A stretch of 53,710 nucleotides of DNA from JAYUDN01 sp043769645. Lineage in GTDB: Bacteria; Patescibacteriota; Gracilibacteria; BD1-5; UBA2023. Of the stretch, positions 33,090-45,800 are shown piece by piece. Both the position numbers and the translations under genes were made by a program. Numbering within the stretch: the stretch's first letter is position 1; every line of letters starts with the position of its first letter. Location of the stretch: contig JAYVJC010000014.1 in the NCBI GenBank assembly GCA_043769645.1, positions 1 through 53,710 on the forward strand, in the 5' to 3' direction. Below the pieces are notes generated by a model. The model made no database searches. It was not told the DNA's origin and was given only the letters and a program-made list of their open reading frames with translations.

Positions 33090-33803
33090 TTACTCTATCC
33101 GCTTGAGATCTTCTCTGATACGATTTCTTCTGAGAAAGTCGTTGTCATCATCAGGAGTTTCGAAGTGCCACCACTCGGTATCGATATTGAAGAGTCATCC
33201 ATATTCCATCACTCTTCTTAGGAGCTCACGGTTTTCGATATGCTCTTTCCGAAGACTTCCATTAACGAGGAGAAGTATCTCATTTTTTGGCTGAGCGATA
33301 GAATCAAGCTGATCAAACGCTGCACCCATATCGAGAGGTTTTCCTCGGTAAAGGATCGAAACATCGACCGCACAACCAAAACTGTGAATCGATCATTTTT
33401 GTGGTGAGGCAAAGTAATCTGTCTTATCATTCAGAAGTGCCCATTCGTACATTTTTTCTTGAACATGTTGAGGTCTGCCGGCATCGTAGACGATGAGACT
33501 GTAATCGTCAGATCACATAATGGCTTTCAGGTGTTTCTGCGCGTGAGAGAGCATAACCGCCACTTCTCTTCGGAGGATTGGCTTCATATCAGGAGGATAG
33601 AGTGCGACTCCAGCGACATTATCTGTAGTGGCATACTTGAGTTCGATAGCGATACTCGGATCGACATCACGAATATCTACAAAGGGATTTTCCAGGGTAT
33701 CTAGTGCTTTTACATGTGTTCCGTGGATGAATCAATAGGGTCCATGAGCATCCCGGAGCCGCTTTCTTCCACATATTTCAGGGTCTCGATCGAACTCTAT
33801 CAT
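33090..33803 (-). CDS. D-alanyl-D-alanine dipeptidase (VanX/DdpX family)
   Basis: The 237-residue zinc peptidase has the VanX layout: VDIRDVDPSIAIELKYATTDN, a SLIVYDAGRP segment (conserved Arg), SIHSFGCAVDVS (zinc His and Asp) and DTEWWHFE (catalytic Glu, zinc His). TGA is Gly in AIM(G)SDD, PQK(G)SIHS and EYG(G)LF. It lacks an obvious signal peptide, so it may act in the cytosol to recycle D-Ala-D-Ala. No van regulatory genes are nearby. Confidence 0.88.
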
Positions 33804-33991
33804 AGCTTTCGGATTATATAAATGGATTGAGGTGTAACATGGAAAGCGTTATTTTTGAATAACAATACTAGCCTTTGTTAATATAAATATTATGTATTAT
33901 ATATAAATAGTCAATTTATGTTGAGTTTGCCAAATATTTTACGTTTGATTTTCCACACCTTCCTCTTATACTTCCGATATTATTTTCTTTT

Positions 33992-35665
33992 ATGCACTAT
34001 AGTATACGTATAGCGGGACCCGCGGGACTCGGAATGCACTCCGTAATGGATATCATCGCCTCGGTGTTTGTCGAGCTTGGATACCAGATCATCACCGACT
34101 CGGAATACCAGTCGATTATCAAGGGTGGGATCAATTACTTCGATGTTCATATCCACGAAGGAAGTCCCTATATCACACGTGAAGTCGATGCTTGTATTGC
34201 GCTCAATGATAAGAATCTCGAGGCCACCCTCGGAAATCTCAAGAAGTGAGGGACGATTTTCGCGGCGAAAAAATGGATTGATAGTGTCGAAAAAACCTAT
34301 CCTGATATTCGTAACGAGTTTCGAGTGATCGAGCGCGAAATCACGGATAAATATGAAAATACCTACTTGATCGGTATGCTCGGAGCCTTCCTCGGACTGG
34401 ACGCTTCGGTCTGGACGCCATCCATCGAGAAATCATTTCGAAAAAAGGGGGAGGCCCTCGTCGAGAGTAATCTCGCGATTATCCGCCTGACGTATGAAGA
34501 GTTCTCGAAAGGGGAGAGTGGTTTCAGTCCGAAACGAATAGGGAATCCTGGAAAACTCTCCTATGGGAATAAGATGATCGCCCTCGGAGCCATCGACTCG
34601 GGACTCGACTACTTCAGTGCCTATCCGATGACACCCGCTTCGACGATACTCTCCGAAGTCGTAAACTCGGGAAAAGTGCCATTTCTCCAGGCAGAAGATG
34701 AGATTTCGGTGATGAACTCAGCCCTGGGAGCCGCCTATACCGGGGCTCGAGCCATGGTCGGAACCTCGGGAGGGGGATTTGCCCTTATGACTGAAGCCCT
34801 TTCTTTTGCTCATCAGGCCGAGATCGGAGTGGTCGCAGTCCTCTCGCAGCGAGCGGGACCGAGTACGGGAACGCCGACCTTTCATGAACAGGGAGAAATC
34901 CTCTACGCGGTGCGACCGACATTCGGAGATTCTGAGAATATTGCCCTCTGTCCTTCGACTCTTGAGGAGGGGTATACTATGGCGGGTCAGGCCCTGAACT
35001 ACGCTCAGAAGTATCAAATGCCTATCATTTATCTTACTGATAAACAATTTTCTGAGGGGAAAGTCACGATTAATCCCAATTTGAAGCCAACTCCGATCGA
35101 TCGGGGAAAACTTGAAACAGCTCCAACGAAAGAATTTAAACGATATGCACTGACTGAGGATGGTATTTCTCCCTACGTGACCGTCGGGACTCCAGATGGG
35201 GACTTCATCGCGACGAGTTATGAACACGATGAAGCCGGGGAAACTACTGAAGATATGGAGATGAAGATGCGGATGACCGAGAAGCGAGCGAGTAAGCTCA
35301 AGGATTTCTTCCAGAAAGAGGGGATTACAGGATTCAGAGTCGTCAATCCTGAAGCGAAGAAGATGATCCTGACACTCAGCTTTGCGAGCTATACGGCGAC
35401 AGCTTTTGTGGAAGAAAATCCCGAGTATGGTCTCATCATCGTCCAGTACCTCTACCCACTCGATTCGCGACTTCGAGATCTCATCGTATCGAAGGAGGAA
35501 GTCATATTTTTCGAATCGAACTACTCGGGCCAGCTCGAGTCCTATCTCACGAAGGAGTTCGGTCTCCTCTATGTCCCGACTCTCAAGATTTCCCATCGAC
35601 GTCGGTATGATTTCTTACCGTTTTATATGGAGGATTTTCAGTCGCTGCGCGCGATGGAAAGATAG
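33992..35665 (+). CDS. korA: 2-oxoacid:ferredoxin oxidoreductase, fused gamma-alpha subunit
   Basis: The 557-residue protein fuses the gamma domain (residues about 1-185, RIAGPAGLGMHSVMDIIASVF and KGGINYFDVHI) to the alpha pyrimidine-binding domain (GNKMIALGAIDSGLDYFSAYPMTPAS, AEDEISVMNSALGAAYTGARAMVGTSGGGFALM) as in Kor/Vor type enzymes. It would oxidise a 2-oxoacid with CoA and ferredoxin together with KorB. One TGA (Gly) links the halves. Its end lies inside a short repeat, and the beta subunit follows only after an inserted gene. Confidence 0.88.
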
Positions 35666-35746
35666 AAAAGATGGAACGTTAGAGATGATAAAAAATGAAA
35701 AGATAGCAACGAAGGAATGATAGAAATAAGAATTTATATAATATCA

Positions 35747-36112
35747 ATGATGTATTACTACGAATTAGACATATGGAAAAAGTCACTTGAAATCACTAAG
35801 AAAATCTATCTAGTGAGTGAACAGTTTCCCAAAACTGAGATGTACAGTCTCGTAGATCAGATGAAGCGAGCTTCCATTTCAATTGGGTCAAATATAGCAG
35901 AATGAAGTGGACAATGAACCAATGCTGGAAATATTCGCTTTCTTTCTATTGCCAAGTGATCTGCAGTCGAGCTTGAAGCACAAATTCGAATATCAAAAGA
36001 ACTATGATTTCTGGAAAACACCGACTTTGAACACCTGCTTGAAGAAATAAACCATCTTATTAGAATGATATCTGTATTTATCAAAAAGAAGAAAGACTTC
36101 GAAAAGTCATAA
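35747..36112 (+). CDS. Four-helix-bundle (23S rRNA intervening-sequence type) protein between korA and korB
   Basis: The 121-residue protein matches the IVP family: YYELDIWKKSLEITKKIY, YSLVDQMKRASISIGSNIAE(G)SGQ(G)TNAGN and ELEAQIRISKELGF. The family forms pentamers; some members sit within 23S rRNA intervening sequences, others stand alone in CPR and Bacteroidetes genomes. The start is ATG 35747 (or the adjacent ATG 35750). It interrupts the korA-korB pair and is bordered by GATAGAAAAGAT-type short repeats in opposite directions. Confidence 0.85.
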
Positions 36113-36174
36113 TCCTTCACATCCCTCGTTTCTACCCTCTCTATCTTTTCTACCGTTAAACCTCCTACCTTCCT

Positions 36175-36777
36175 ATGCGTACCTGACTTACGAACATCCA
36201 GTGGTGTCCCGGCTGCGGAGACTTCCTCATCATTATGGCGATCAAAAATGCGCTTCGCGAACTCGCGATCCCGACTCATCAGCATGTGGTGGTCTCGGGA
36301 GTAGGGTGTAGTGGGAAATCAAGTCAATATATCCACGGATATGCCGCGGAGACCCTTCATGGTCGAGCGGTTCCTTTTGCTACTGGAGTCAAGATCGCGA
36401 AGCCTGAGATGACCGTCATCATCGCCTGAGGGGATGGAGATGGCTATGGGATCGGTATGGGACACCTTATACACGCCTGCCGACGTAACATCGATATGAC
36501 CTATATCGTGTTCAATAATGAAAACTATGCTCTGACGACGGGGCAAGCCTCTCCGACAACCCCACTCGGAGCCGTGACGAAGACGACACCTGAAGGGAAC
36601 ACGATAGCGCCATTTGATCCGATCCGGATCGCGAAGGAAGCAGGATGTACGTTCGCGGAGCATGCTGACTCTCGGAAGTTCGGAGAACTCAAGGATATTA
36701 TCAAGCGGGCGATAGAACACAAAGGGTTTTCTCTCATCGATGTTCTGCAGGATTGTCCGAGTTTTAAAAGATGGTAA
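36175..36777 (+). CDS. korB: 2-oxoacid:ferredoxin oxidoreductase, beta subunit (short)
   Basis: The 200-residue TPP-binding subunit has NIQWCPGCGDFLIIMAIKNAL, VVSGVGCSGKSSQYI, the TPP motif II(A)(G)GDGDGYGIGMGHLIHACRRN...NNENYALTTGQASPTT. TGA supplies glycines in the TPP motif. It stops at LIDVLQDCPSFKRW, where most family members continue for tens of residues, so it is C-terminally short or has lost its tail. Functional with KorA if the core suffices. Confidence 0.85.
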
Positions 36778-36795
36778 AATAAGACCGAAAAACTT

Positions 36796-36823
36796 TTGAC
36801 AAGCCCGACTCTTTTTATACAAT
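36796..36823 (+). promoter_or_regulatory. tRNA-Gly promoter
   Basis: TTGACA (36796-36801), 16-base spacer, TACAAT (36818-36823), ending 20 bases before the tRNA. It lies right after korB. Confidence 0.7.
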
Positions 36824-39800
36824 GCCTTGGCTTTTAGAAATTTGCGGGCGTAGCTCAATGGCTAGAGTCTCTGCCTTCCAAGCAGACTGTTATGGGTTCG
36901 AGTCCCATCGCCCGCTCCATGTAGTTCAAAGCAGGCAATTCGATCGCTACACTTCATTCGACCATAGACATTTTTTATAAGATGGGAGTCGAATCCGAGT
37001 AAGTGAAGTCAAAGTCTTGACTTCATATACGAGGAGAGCCGGCACACGGCGGAGAGTGTGGAGTCCCATCGCCCGCTCTATGTTTCTTTAGTGATTAGTG
37101 ATTGGTTATTAGTGATTAGATATTTTCTGCTAATTCCTAAGAACTAATACCTAATCTCTTTTTTTATACGGGCGTATAGCTCAGCTGGTTAGAGCGCGAC
37201 ACTGATAATGTCGAGGTCCCTGGTTCAAGTCCAGGTACGCCCACCATTCACGGTTTCCAGTTTCGGGTTTCCAGTTGCGAGTTCTTATAACTCAAAACAC
37301 TCAACTCACAAAACTGTAAACTCAATTTATCGGAGACTGGCGCAATTGGCTAGCGCACGTGCTTTGGGAGCACGGGGTTGTGGGTTCGAGTCCCACGTCT
37401 CCGACCATTAAAATTGAGTTACAAGTTGAAAGTTTAAAGTTTCAAGTTAGAAATGATAAATACTTTCAAAAATAAAGATTTTCAAAGCATAAGTTTCCTA
37501 TTATAGAGCAATACTTTCATTTCTTGAAGGTACTAAATTAGTAGAAAAAAATTTCTTCGACGCCATCGTCCAGTGGTTAAGACAACGGGTTTTCATCCCG
37601 TAGACCGGAGTTCAATTCTCCGTGGCGTTACCATGAAAAATCATAAATTCATCCGCAAGGATGATTTTTTATTGTTTCAATAGCAATTTACAAAGGAAAC
37701 TTCATCACCTCACGGTCGGAGGAGTGGGAAATTCACTTTGGTGTTACCATCGTATACATTCAATAACTTTAATACGAGAATGAGTTTACTTTCCGCTATA
37801 GTAAGGTCCTTTTTGTGGTTTATAGAAAGTTTGAACTCTACTTTTGAAGAATCAATCTCCTCGTAAAATAGACTTGGAAAGTGTTAATTCCTTCTTACTT
37901 TGATTATAGTATGAACTTACTTTTCCTCTACCTTCTTATTTCTCAGCGTTCCCTTTGCCCTTATTCTCCTCCTTCTCCTAAGCATACTTTTGAATTATTT
38001 GAATACTTACTCCGCTACCATGTGAATCCCTATGAATATTTCATCTACAACTACGAATATGATTCTTATTCATATGCTACCAAGAGTGTTCCGAGTACAC
38101 GAAAAAAATATCTAACACCCTACTCAGCATCTCAAGGTGAGGCTCCAAAGACTGAGTTTTCCGTAAGGTGTCCGAAAGAAATAAAAAAATACTTTTTACT
38201 TTAGAAATAATATATATACTTTATAGTATTATTTACTAATTTATCTTTCTATGAAATCCCATATCGTTGCTCCTCTGATACTTGTTGCGACTCTCTCCAC
38301 TCTCTCCTCCTGTGCTCCTTCGCCTTCAGCTCCAGTAAGTATACCAGTATCTGATTCATCTCAGACTCCAGTGATAGTGAAAGATATGGGTGTTACTCCT
38401 ACAGGTTCAGAGACTCCGATGCCCTCAACTCCCGCGACTTCTCCTGAAGTGGGTACAGGATCTCCTTCTTCCACACCGATCACGAAGACAGAGACCATGA
38501 CATACAACAATCCAGCAGGAACAGATCAGATCGAGTTCTCGCTTACGACTGATAATGGAGTAATTACCGCTGTTACCATGAGTCCAAAGGCTGAAAATGG
38601 TATCAGTAAAACGTACCAAGCGTCTTTTGCTAAGGCTATCACTTCGGAAGTAATTGGAAAAAAGATTGTAGACCTTCATCTTTCAGCCGTTGGTGGATCA
38701 AGCCTTACGACCGGAGCATTTAATCAGTTTATAGCAAAGCTCTAAAAGACACGAATGCAACAATTTTCCCTGGATATCATCGGAACTCATCTCCAGATAT
38801 CGGTTGATACCTCCTCATCCTGTGAGGAGGTTTTTTGCGCGATACGAGAACGTCTCGTCGCTTTTGAGTCAAAGTACTCTCGATTTATCGATGGAAATTG
38901 GCTTTCAGATCTGAATAGAGAAAGGATGGCACTCCTTGATAATGATGCGAAAACGATGCTCGTTTTCGCCCTTGAGCTTGCAAGGATATCAGATGGATAT
39001 TTTGATCCGACCGTCGGATCTATCCTTTCACGACTCGGCTATGGGATGATAAGAGAACATACCAATACCAATAATTGAGATTATCGATCTATTCGTATAA
39101 TGGGAAATGTAGTGACTCTTGAAGGGGACATTCTTGTTGAGTTCGGGGGAGTGGGGAAGGGGTACCTCCTCGATATACTTAAAAAAATGCTTAGGGATTA
39201 TAGTCTATTTCTTATTAATTTCTGAGGTGATCTCTACGGAAGGGGAGAGTGGATGATAGGATTAGAACATCCTGTCAATCTCGATGAAGCTATAGGCATG
39301 ATACCACTTCGGGATGACTTCCTCGCCTGTTCCTCTGGGTCTCGTCGGAAGTGGGGAAATCATCACCACCTGATTAATCCCCATAGAGAGGCTTCTGCAG
39401 AGAGTGTTCTTGCGACTTATATCGAGGCTGAGAGAGGGATAGTCGCTGATGGATATGCTACTACCCTCTGTGTGATGGAATTTGAAATAGCTTGTAAGTT
39501 ACTCGAACAAACAAGAGGTATTGAGTGAGTCCTCATCGCGAGCGATGGGAGAATTTTCCAATCAAGTAGGAGTAAATGTAATCTCTTCCTAGACTCAAGT
39601 AAGAATGTAGTGTAGTGGTCTCTTTTCTAAAAAATGAAGTGCTTGTTGCGAAAATTATTATAAAAGATATTGATGGGATGGAAAGAGTGGTAGTTTGGAC
39701 TTTTAGAAACTTATCTGATACTATGAATGGAATACCCGATTATTTTGTCTGTTTATGAAACGTTGGACTCGAATATTTTTCTGGAAAATTATACTTATCA

Positions 39801-42800
39801 CCCTTGTAAGTATAATTATCGAGTTCATCCCACTTGCTTCAGTACAGGCAGATCCTGTAATTTATACCCTTTCTGGCATCGTCAGTGTTCCTGATGTCTG
39901 GAATAGTTCTGGAAATGCCGGATCAATATGGTTTTATGCAACTACGAATCCCGCCTTCCATCCCTATATAGATACGGATGGGACGCTCCATGGATCATTT
40001 TGGTCTCATAATCTCGGATGGGTTAATTTTATCCATAGTGTTCCCACGGTCCAGCCCCCGTATATGACTTGTCCGGTTAACGTACTTTCAGGATGATTAG
40101 TTTGTGATATTGGTGGATATGCCTGGTCTCAAAATGCCTGATGGATCTATCTTTGACTGGGGGCAGATACTTCTATTTCTTCCATCTCATCAGTACACTA
40201 TGATCCCGATACTTTAGGACTTTCGGGTTTTTGATACTCAGAAAGTGTGGGTTGGATACCATTTGAATCAATTGGTGTCGCCTCACTGACTCTTGGATTC
40301 CAAGGTCGAGTCTATGTCTTTGGAAATATCTCTGGAAAACGTACTTATATCACGGTATATAATCCTACACAATCCGCATTTGATAGCGTATCCTTTCAAG
40401 ACTTCATCATGTCGGTAAAAAGAAAAGTAGCAGAGCTAAAGCGTGGATACTTTAGTCTCAACCCCTTCCTTAACTATCAGATCATAGAAAATAGTGACTA
40501 TATTGTACCTTCCGCAGGGTGGGAGTCTTCTCGAACCCGATCATATATAGTGGTAGGGGGTGATATTATTATCAAGGGATCAGTTTTTGAAAATCCTGAT
40601 CATCCGGTAGCACTTATTGCTCTGAGAAATGCTTACGGATCCGGTGGAAATATCTATATCGAGTGAAATCTCGGAGGTGATATTCCAGATACTATCCATG
40701 CATCACTCGTTGCTGAATGATCGGTGGTGTCGGGTACGAAAGATTCGGTCACAGGAGTCGCTTCTGCGTATATCGATACGTCTATACTCAATATTCCTAT
40801 CAATCAACTCTATCTCAAAGGTATTATTGCCTCTCGAAATACCATAGGTGGTGCAGCTCGTGAGATCCCGATTTGTCCAGTATCACTTCCTCTCTGTTCT
40901 GAAGAAATCGCTCGAAAGTACGACTTCAACTACTTTAGAAACTTTGTTTCGGGAGATGAAGCATTTAACTTCACCCACCGAGCGTACACGAGATCTACAG
41001 ATATGGATACCTATTCGTTCGTCATCGAGTATGAACCTCGTATGCTTCAAGATCCACCTCCTGGCCTTGATTTCTAACTTTACTTTATTTGTCACTTACT
41101 TATATGAAATCTATTTCCTTCGTCCTTTTCTTTCTCCTCTTGCCCATGGCAACGGCGTGAGCTCTCGTATTTCCGGCTGATACACCAGCGGGTGAAATAG
41201 CAGGTGGAAAATTTACTCAGTATTTTCAAAATGCTGTTAATAATCCATGCCCTGCAAATTCATATGTAGTAGGTTTTTCATGAGGTACGACGACGTACAT
41301 GCGACCAGACTGCGTAGTTGTTTCTATTCCTAGCATGTCAGCGACGGGGATAATCGGAGGAACCCAAGGCTATATCACGAAGTTTGGAACCTGAGGAAAC
41401 TGACTCTATAACTCAGAACTTTTTTCTACCGGAGGTAATATCGGAATCGGCACGACTTCACCAACTGCCAAATTCCAAGTATCTGGAAATGTCACGATTA
41501 CCAATGGATACCTCGACTATCGACCGAATGGCATAGCTTGTGCGAATGGGGAATACCTTTCTTATAGTGCGTTCTTGGCCCGTTGGCAATGTACGAGGGT
41601 CGTCATACCCTCACTGACAGCGACCGGGATTACAGGCGGAACTGAGTGATATATCACGAAGTTTGGAACGGGAGGCAATGGACTCTATAACTCAGAGCTC
41701 TTCTCGACCGGAGGTAATATCGGAATCGGTACGACCACTCCGACGGCGAAGTTCCAGGTTTCCGGAAATACCTACATTACCAACGGATACCTCGACTACC
41801 GACCGAATGGTATAGCCTGTGCGAGTGGAGAAATACTTGCTTATAATCTCGCTAGTGCGAGGTGGCAGTGTGCATCTCCTTCTGCATCTTCACTTTCCTC
41901 TACTGGGATTACGGGTGGAACAGAGTGATATATCACGAAGTTTGGAACCTGAGGAACTGGGATATATAGTTCTGAACTTTTCTCCACCGGAGGTAATATC
42001 GGAATCGGTACGACCACTCCGACGGCGAAGTTCCAGGTTTCCGGAAATACCTACATTACCAACGGATACCTTGATTACCGTCCGAATGGAGTGAGGTGTT
42101 CCGATACCCAGATTCTTTCCTACAACTCAGGAAGTTCGAGGTGGCAGTGTAGCTCGTATTCTCCAGGAGTTACGGGAACGGGAACCCCAAATTCCATGGC
42201 AAAATGGACGCTCTCTGGAACAACCCTGGTACTTACATGATCTTCTGAAGTTTTCGAAACTTGAGGATATGTAGGTATCGGTACGAATACCCCGACGGCA
42301 CAACTCTCGATCGACTCATGAGTTTCTGGAATTAGTGGACTTCGTCTTACCTCGCTCCCTGTGACGACGCCACTGAGTGCTACTTCGAAACCACTCGGCA
42401 TTACCTCAAGTGGGGATGTCGTACTTACCTCAGCTGGAAATATCTCTGTCTACACCTCATCAAGTTCACAGGCTACACAGGATCTCATAAACTATCGACT
42501 CCCACTCTCGTACAATCAGTACTTTATCTCTGGCCAACAGCAGACTTTTACGACGACGGATGTGAGTGCATTCCCCCAGTATGCCCCGAATATCGCTCTT
42601 TCGACGAGTTCAAACTCTGTATGTAATGGAGTGGGTGCTTGAGTTTCTGCATCATGTGTGCAGTCTCCCTGGGCCAATTTCTCCTCTTCGGCATATAACA
42701 TCAATACGACCTGAGCCTCCTACGCTTATCAGCTCGTTATGAGTGACCGTGTGGATACACCTCTTTTTTTCCGTGGAGGAAGGCTCAAAAACTGGAACTC

Positions 42801-45800
42801 TACGATGAGTTGTACTTCGACCTCGACTTGTAATCTTACCGGAGGAATCTGGAACTCTGATGGTTCACGAGTCGCAGGATGGTTTGCGGTTCTTTCAGTA
42901 CCCGCAAATCGTACGGACTACTTCTATGTCAATCCAGGGGTTGATGTGAATAATAATATCATTGCCGGAGGTGGAAATATCGGTATTGGGACTGCGACCC
43001 CGATGAATCGAGTGGATGTTTATGAGACGACCTCAACCTGACGCGTCATGCGACTCAAACGCGGAACTCAGGGATCAGATGGATCGATGATCAATGCCTA
43101 TGGAAGTCCATACCTTCTCGTCGGATGAAATGAATACCGTACCAACTCACTACAGACTATCGGATTCGGATACAATAATTCGGCTTCAGCCTTTCAGCCT
43201 GCAGAGATTGGATTTCTTACGACGAATACTTCAGGAAATACCCTCTGAGATATCGTATTCGCCAACCGAAATGGGACGAGCAATGTCGCTCCAACAGAAG
43301 TCATGCGCATAACGAGTGCGGGAAATGTTGGTATTGCTCAAAACACTCCAGGTGCTACCCTCGATGTCGGAGGCGACTTCAAACTGGGTGCTAATGGTAC
43401 CGTCATGACAGATATCATAAAGGCTGCTGTAGTTTCTAATGTCTCAAGTATTTCTGCAAGCTCAAATCTCAATGTCACCATGAATGTTCCCAATGCCCAG
43501 ATCACTGGTGCCGTCACGGTTTCTCCAGGAACGGCTCTAGCGAATGGTCTCGTAATTGCTTGGGCTCACGTATCCTCGGCCAATACTGTGGAAATCGGAT
43601 TTCGAAATACAACCGCATCTCCTATCGATCCTCCATCGATGACCTACTACTTAACAGTCATTAATTAAACTAGTATATTTTTTGCTGAATAGTACATATA
43701 CTAGACTTTATGTATTAAAACTATTTCTTGTTATCGTTATTCCCACGCGATGCATTGGACAGGCTTTGACGAATTAAGCATCCAAAGTACAGTAAGACTA
43801 AGTTCTTCGTGTCTTGGGATGATGAAGTATCCATATTATTCAGTTTAGTATACTATACAAAAAAAGCACTTCAATAGGAAGTGCTTTTTTGTAACTCAAA
43901 TTCCAAATTATTTTGGAGGAAGAAGGACACTATCGATCACGTGAGTGACACCATTGGTAGAGATCACATCAGCAGTTTCGACCATCGCAGATCCATTGAT
44001 CATGAGTTTTCCATTTACACGAGTAAAGGTAAGCTTTTTTCCTTCTACGGTCGTGAGAACGAGTCCATCAGTAAGGTCAGCTGATGTATATCGTCCAGAT
44101 ACTACATGATAGGTGAGGATATCAACGAGAGTTCCCTTATTCTCAGGTTTGAGAAGAGTATCTACGGTACCAGCTGGAAGCTTTTCAAATGCGGAATTGG
44201 TTGGAGCAAATACAGTAAATGGTCCAGCACTCTTGAGCGTATCGACGAGTCCTGCAGCTTGTACAGCAGCCACTACAGTGGTTACGTTGCTCGCAAGTAC
44301 TGCGTTATCGACAATATCTCGAGATCGGATCATTGCAGCTCCACCAACCATCACTGCATCTTGAGCAACTCAGAGGAGGTAAGACTTAATCTTGAGATTC
44401 TGAGAAACAGATCCTCTATAGTTCATAACACCTGCCATTTTCGCAAGTTTTGAACGGTCTGTTTTCCAGTTGTACCCGAGATGTACAGCAAGTGACATAA
44501 CTGACTGCTTTGACCAATCCATTTTCATCATACCACCCTTCTTCATCATCATAGCCGAATCAGACTTCATCATTGCACCTTCCATTTTCATAGAAGTATC
44601 CATCGACATAGAAGCATTCGAGTCCATCATCGCGAAGAGTGAAGGAGCTCCAGAAGTCACTACTGCTCCGAGGAGCACAAGAGAAGCAAACTTTTTCATA
44701 AAAGAAAAATTAGGGATAAATGTGCATCGCACAAAAAACACTATATCTCCTGAGATTAACTCTAGATTAAGGAGTAAACTTTCTTTTGAGGAAGTTTCTT
44801 TTACCTATAAAGTTAATCTAGACTTAATATGGCTCCATACTATATGAAAGTAGTATTCTCTTACCCCCTTTTTATGAAATCCCTCTTTTTACTTCCCCTC
44901 ATCTCGATTATGTCTACCTCTGTAGTCCTTGCTGCGCCACTTTCGAGTCGTATCGAACAGACATCCATCAAAAATCTTCCACTTATTTCATATCTTGTCA
45001 CACAAAATGATGCGACAGAGAAACCTTTTGAGAATCCTTATTGGGACAATCATGAAGTTTGAATATATGTAGATATCATTGATGGAACCCCCTTGTTCTC
45101 ATCTCTCGATAAGTACGATAGTGGGACGGGATGGCCGACTTTTGCACGACCCATTCGAAAAGATAGCGTCATAGAGTCGAGCGATACCACCCTTGGTGAC
45201 CCTCGAATCGCGATTACGAGTCGTCGTTCCGGAGCTCACCTCGGTCACCGATTTACCGATGGACCTGAGCTCTACAACGGTGTTCGATACTGTATGAATT
45301 CAGCAGCGTTTCGATTTATCCCTGTGGGTGAAATGAAAGCCAAGGGATATGTTGCTTTTCTTCGACTCTTTGCGAAATAATATTTTGCTAGAAATTAAAA
45401 ACTCCCTACAATTCGTCTCTCCTTTCATATATGAAAATACTTATAATCGATGACAATCAAACAATACGAGAAAATATTTCACTCTATCTTACGAGTAAAG
45501 GATATATTACAAAGACGGCATCTGATGGAGAAGTAGCGATTGATATGATTTTGGCAGAGTCCTATGATTTTCTCATCGTTGATCGGCTGATGCCACATAT
45601 CGATGGACTTTCACTCATACGAATGCTGACGGCCAAGTCCCTTCGTATTCCATTTTTATTTCTTACGGCTCTCAGTAAGCAAAGTGATAAAATCGAATGA
45701 CTCTCACTCGGGGCTGATGACTATCTCGTAAAGCCCTTTGATCTTGAAGAGTTGACCTTGAGAATAGAAAATATTCTCAAAAGAAATGGGAAAATCATAC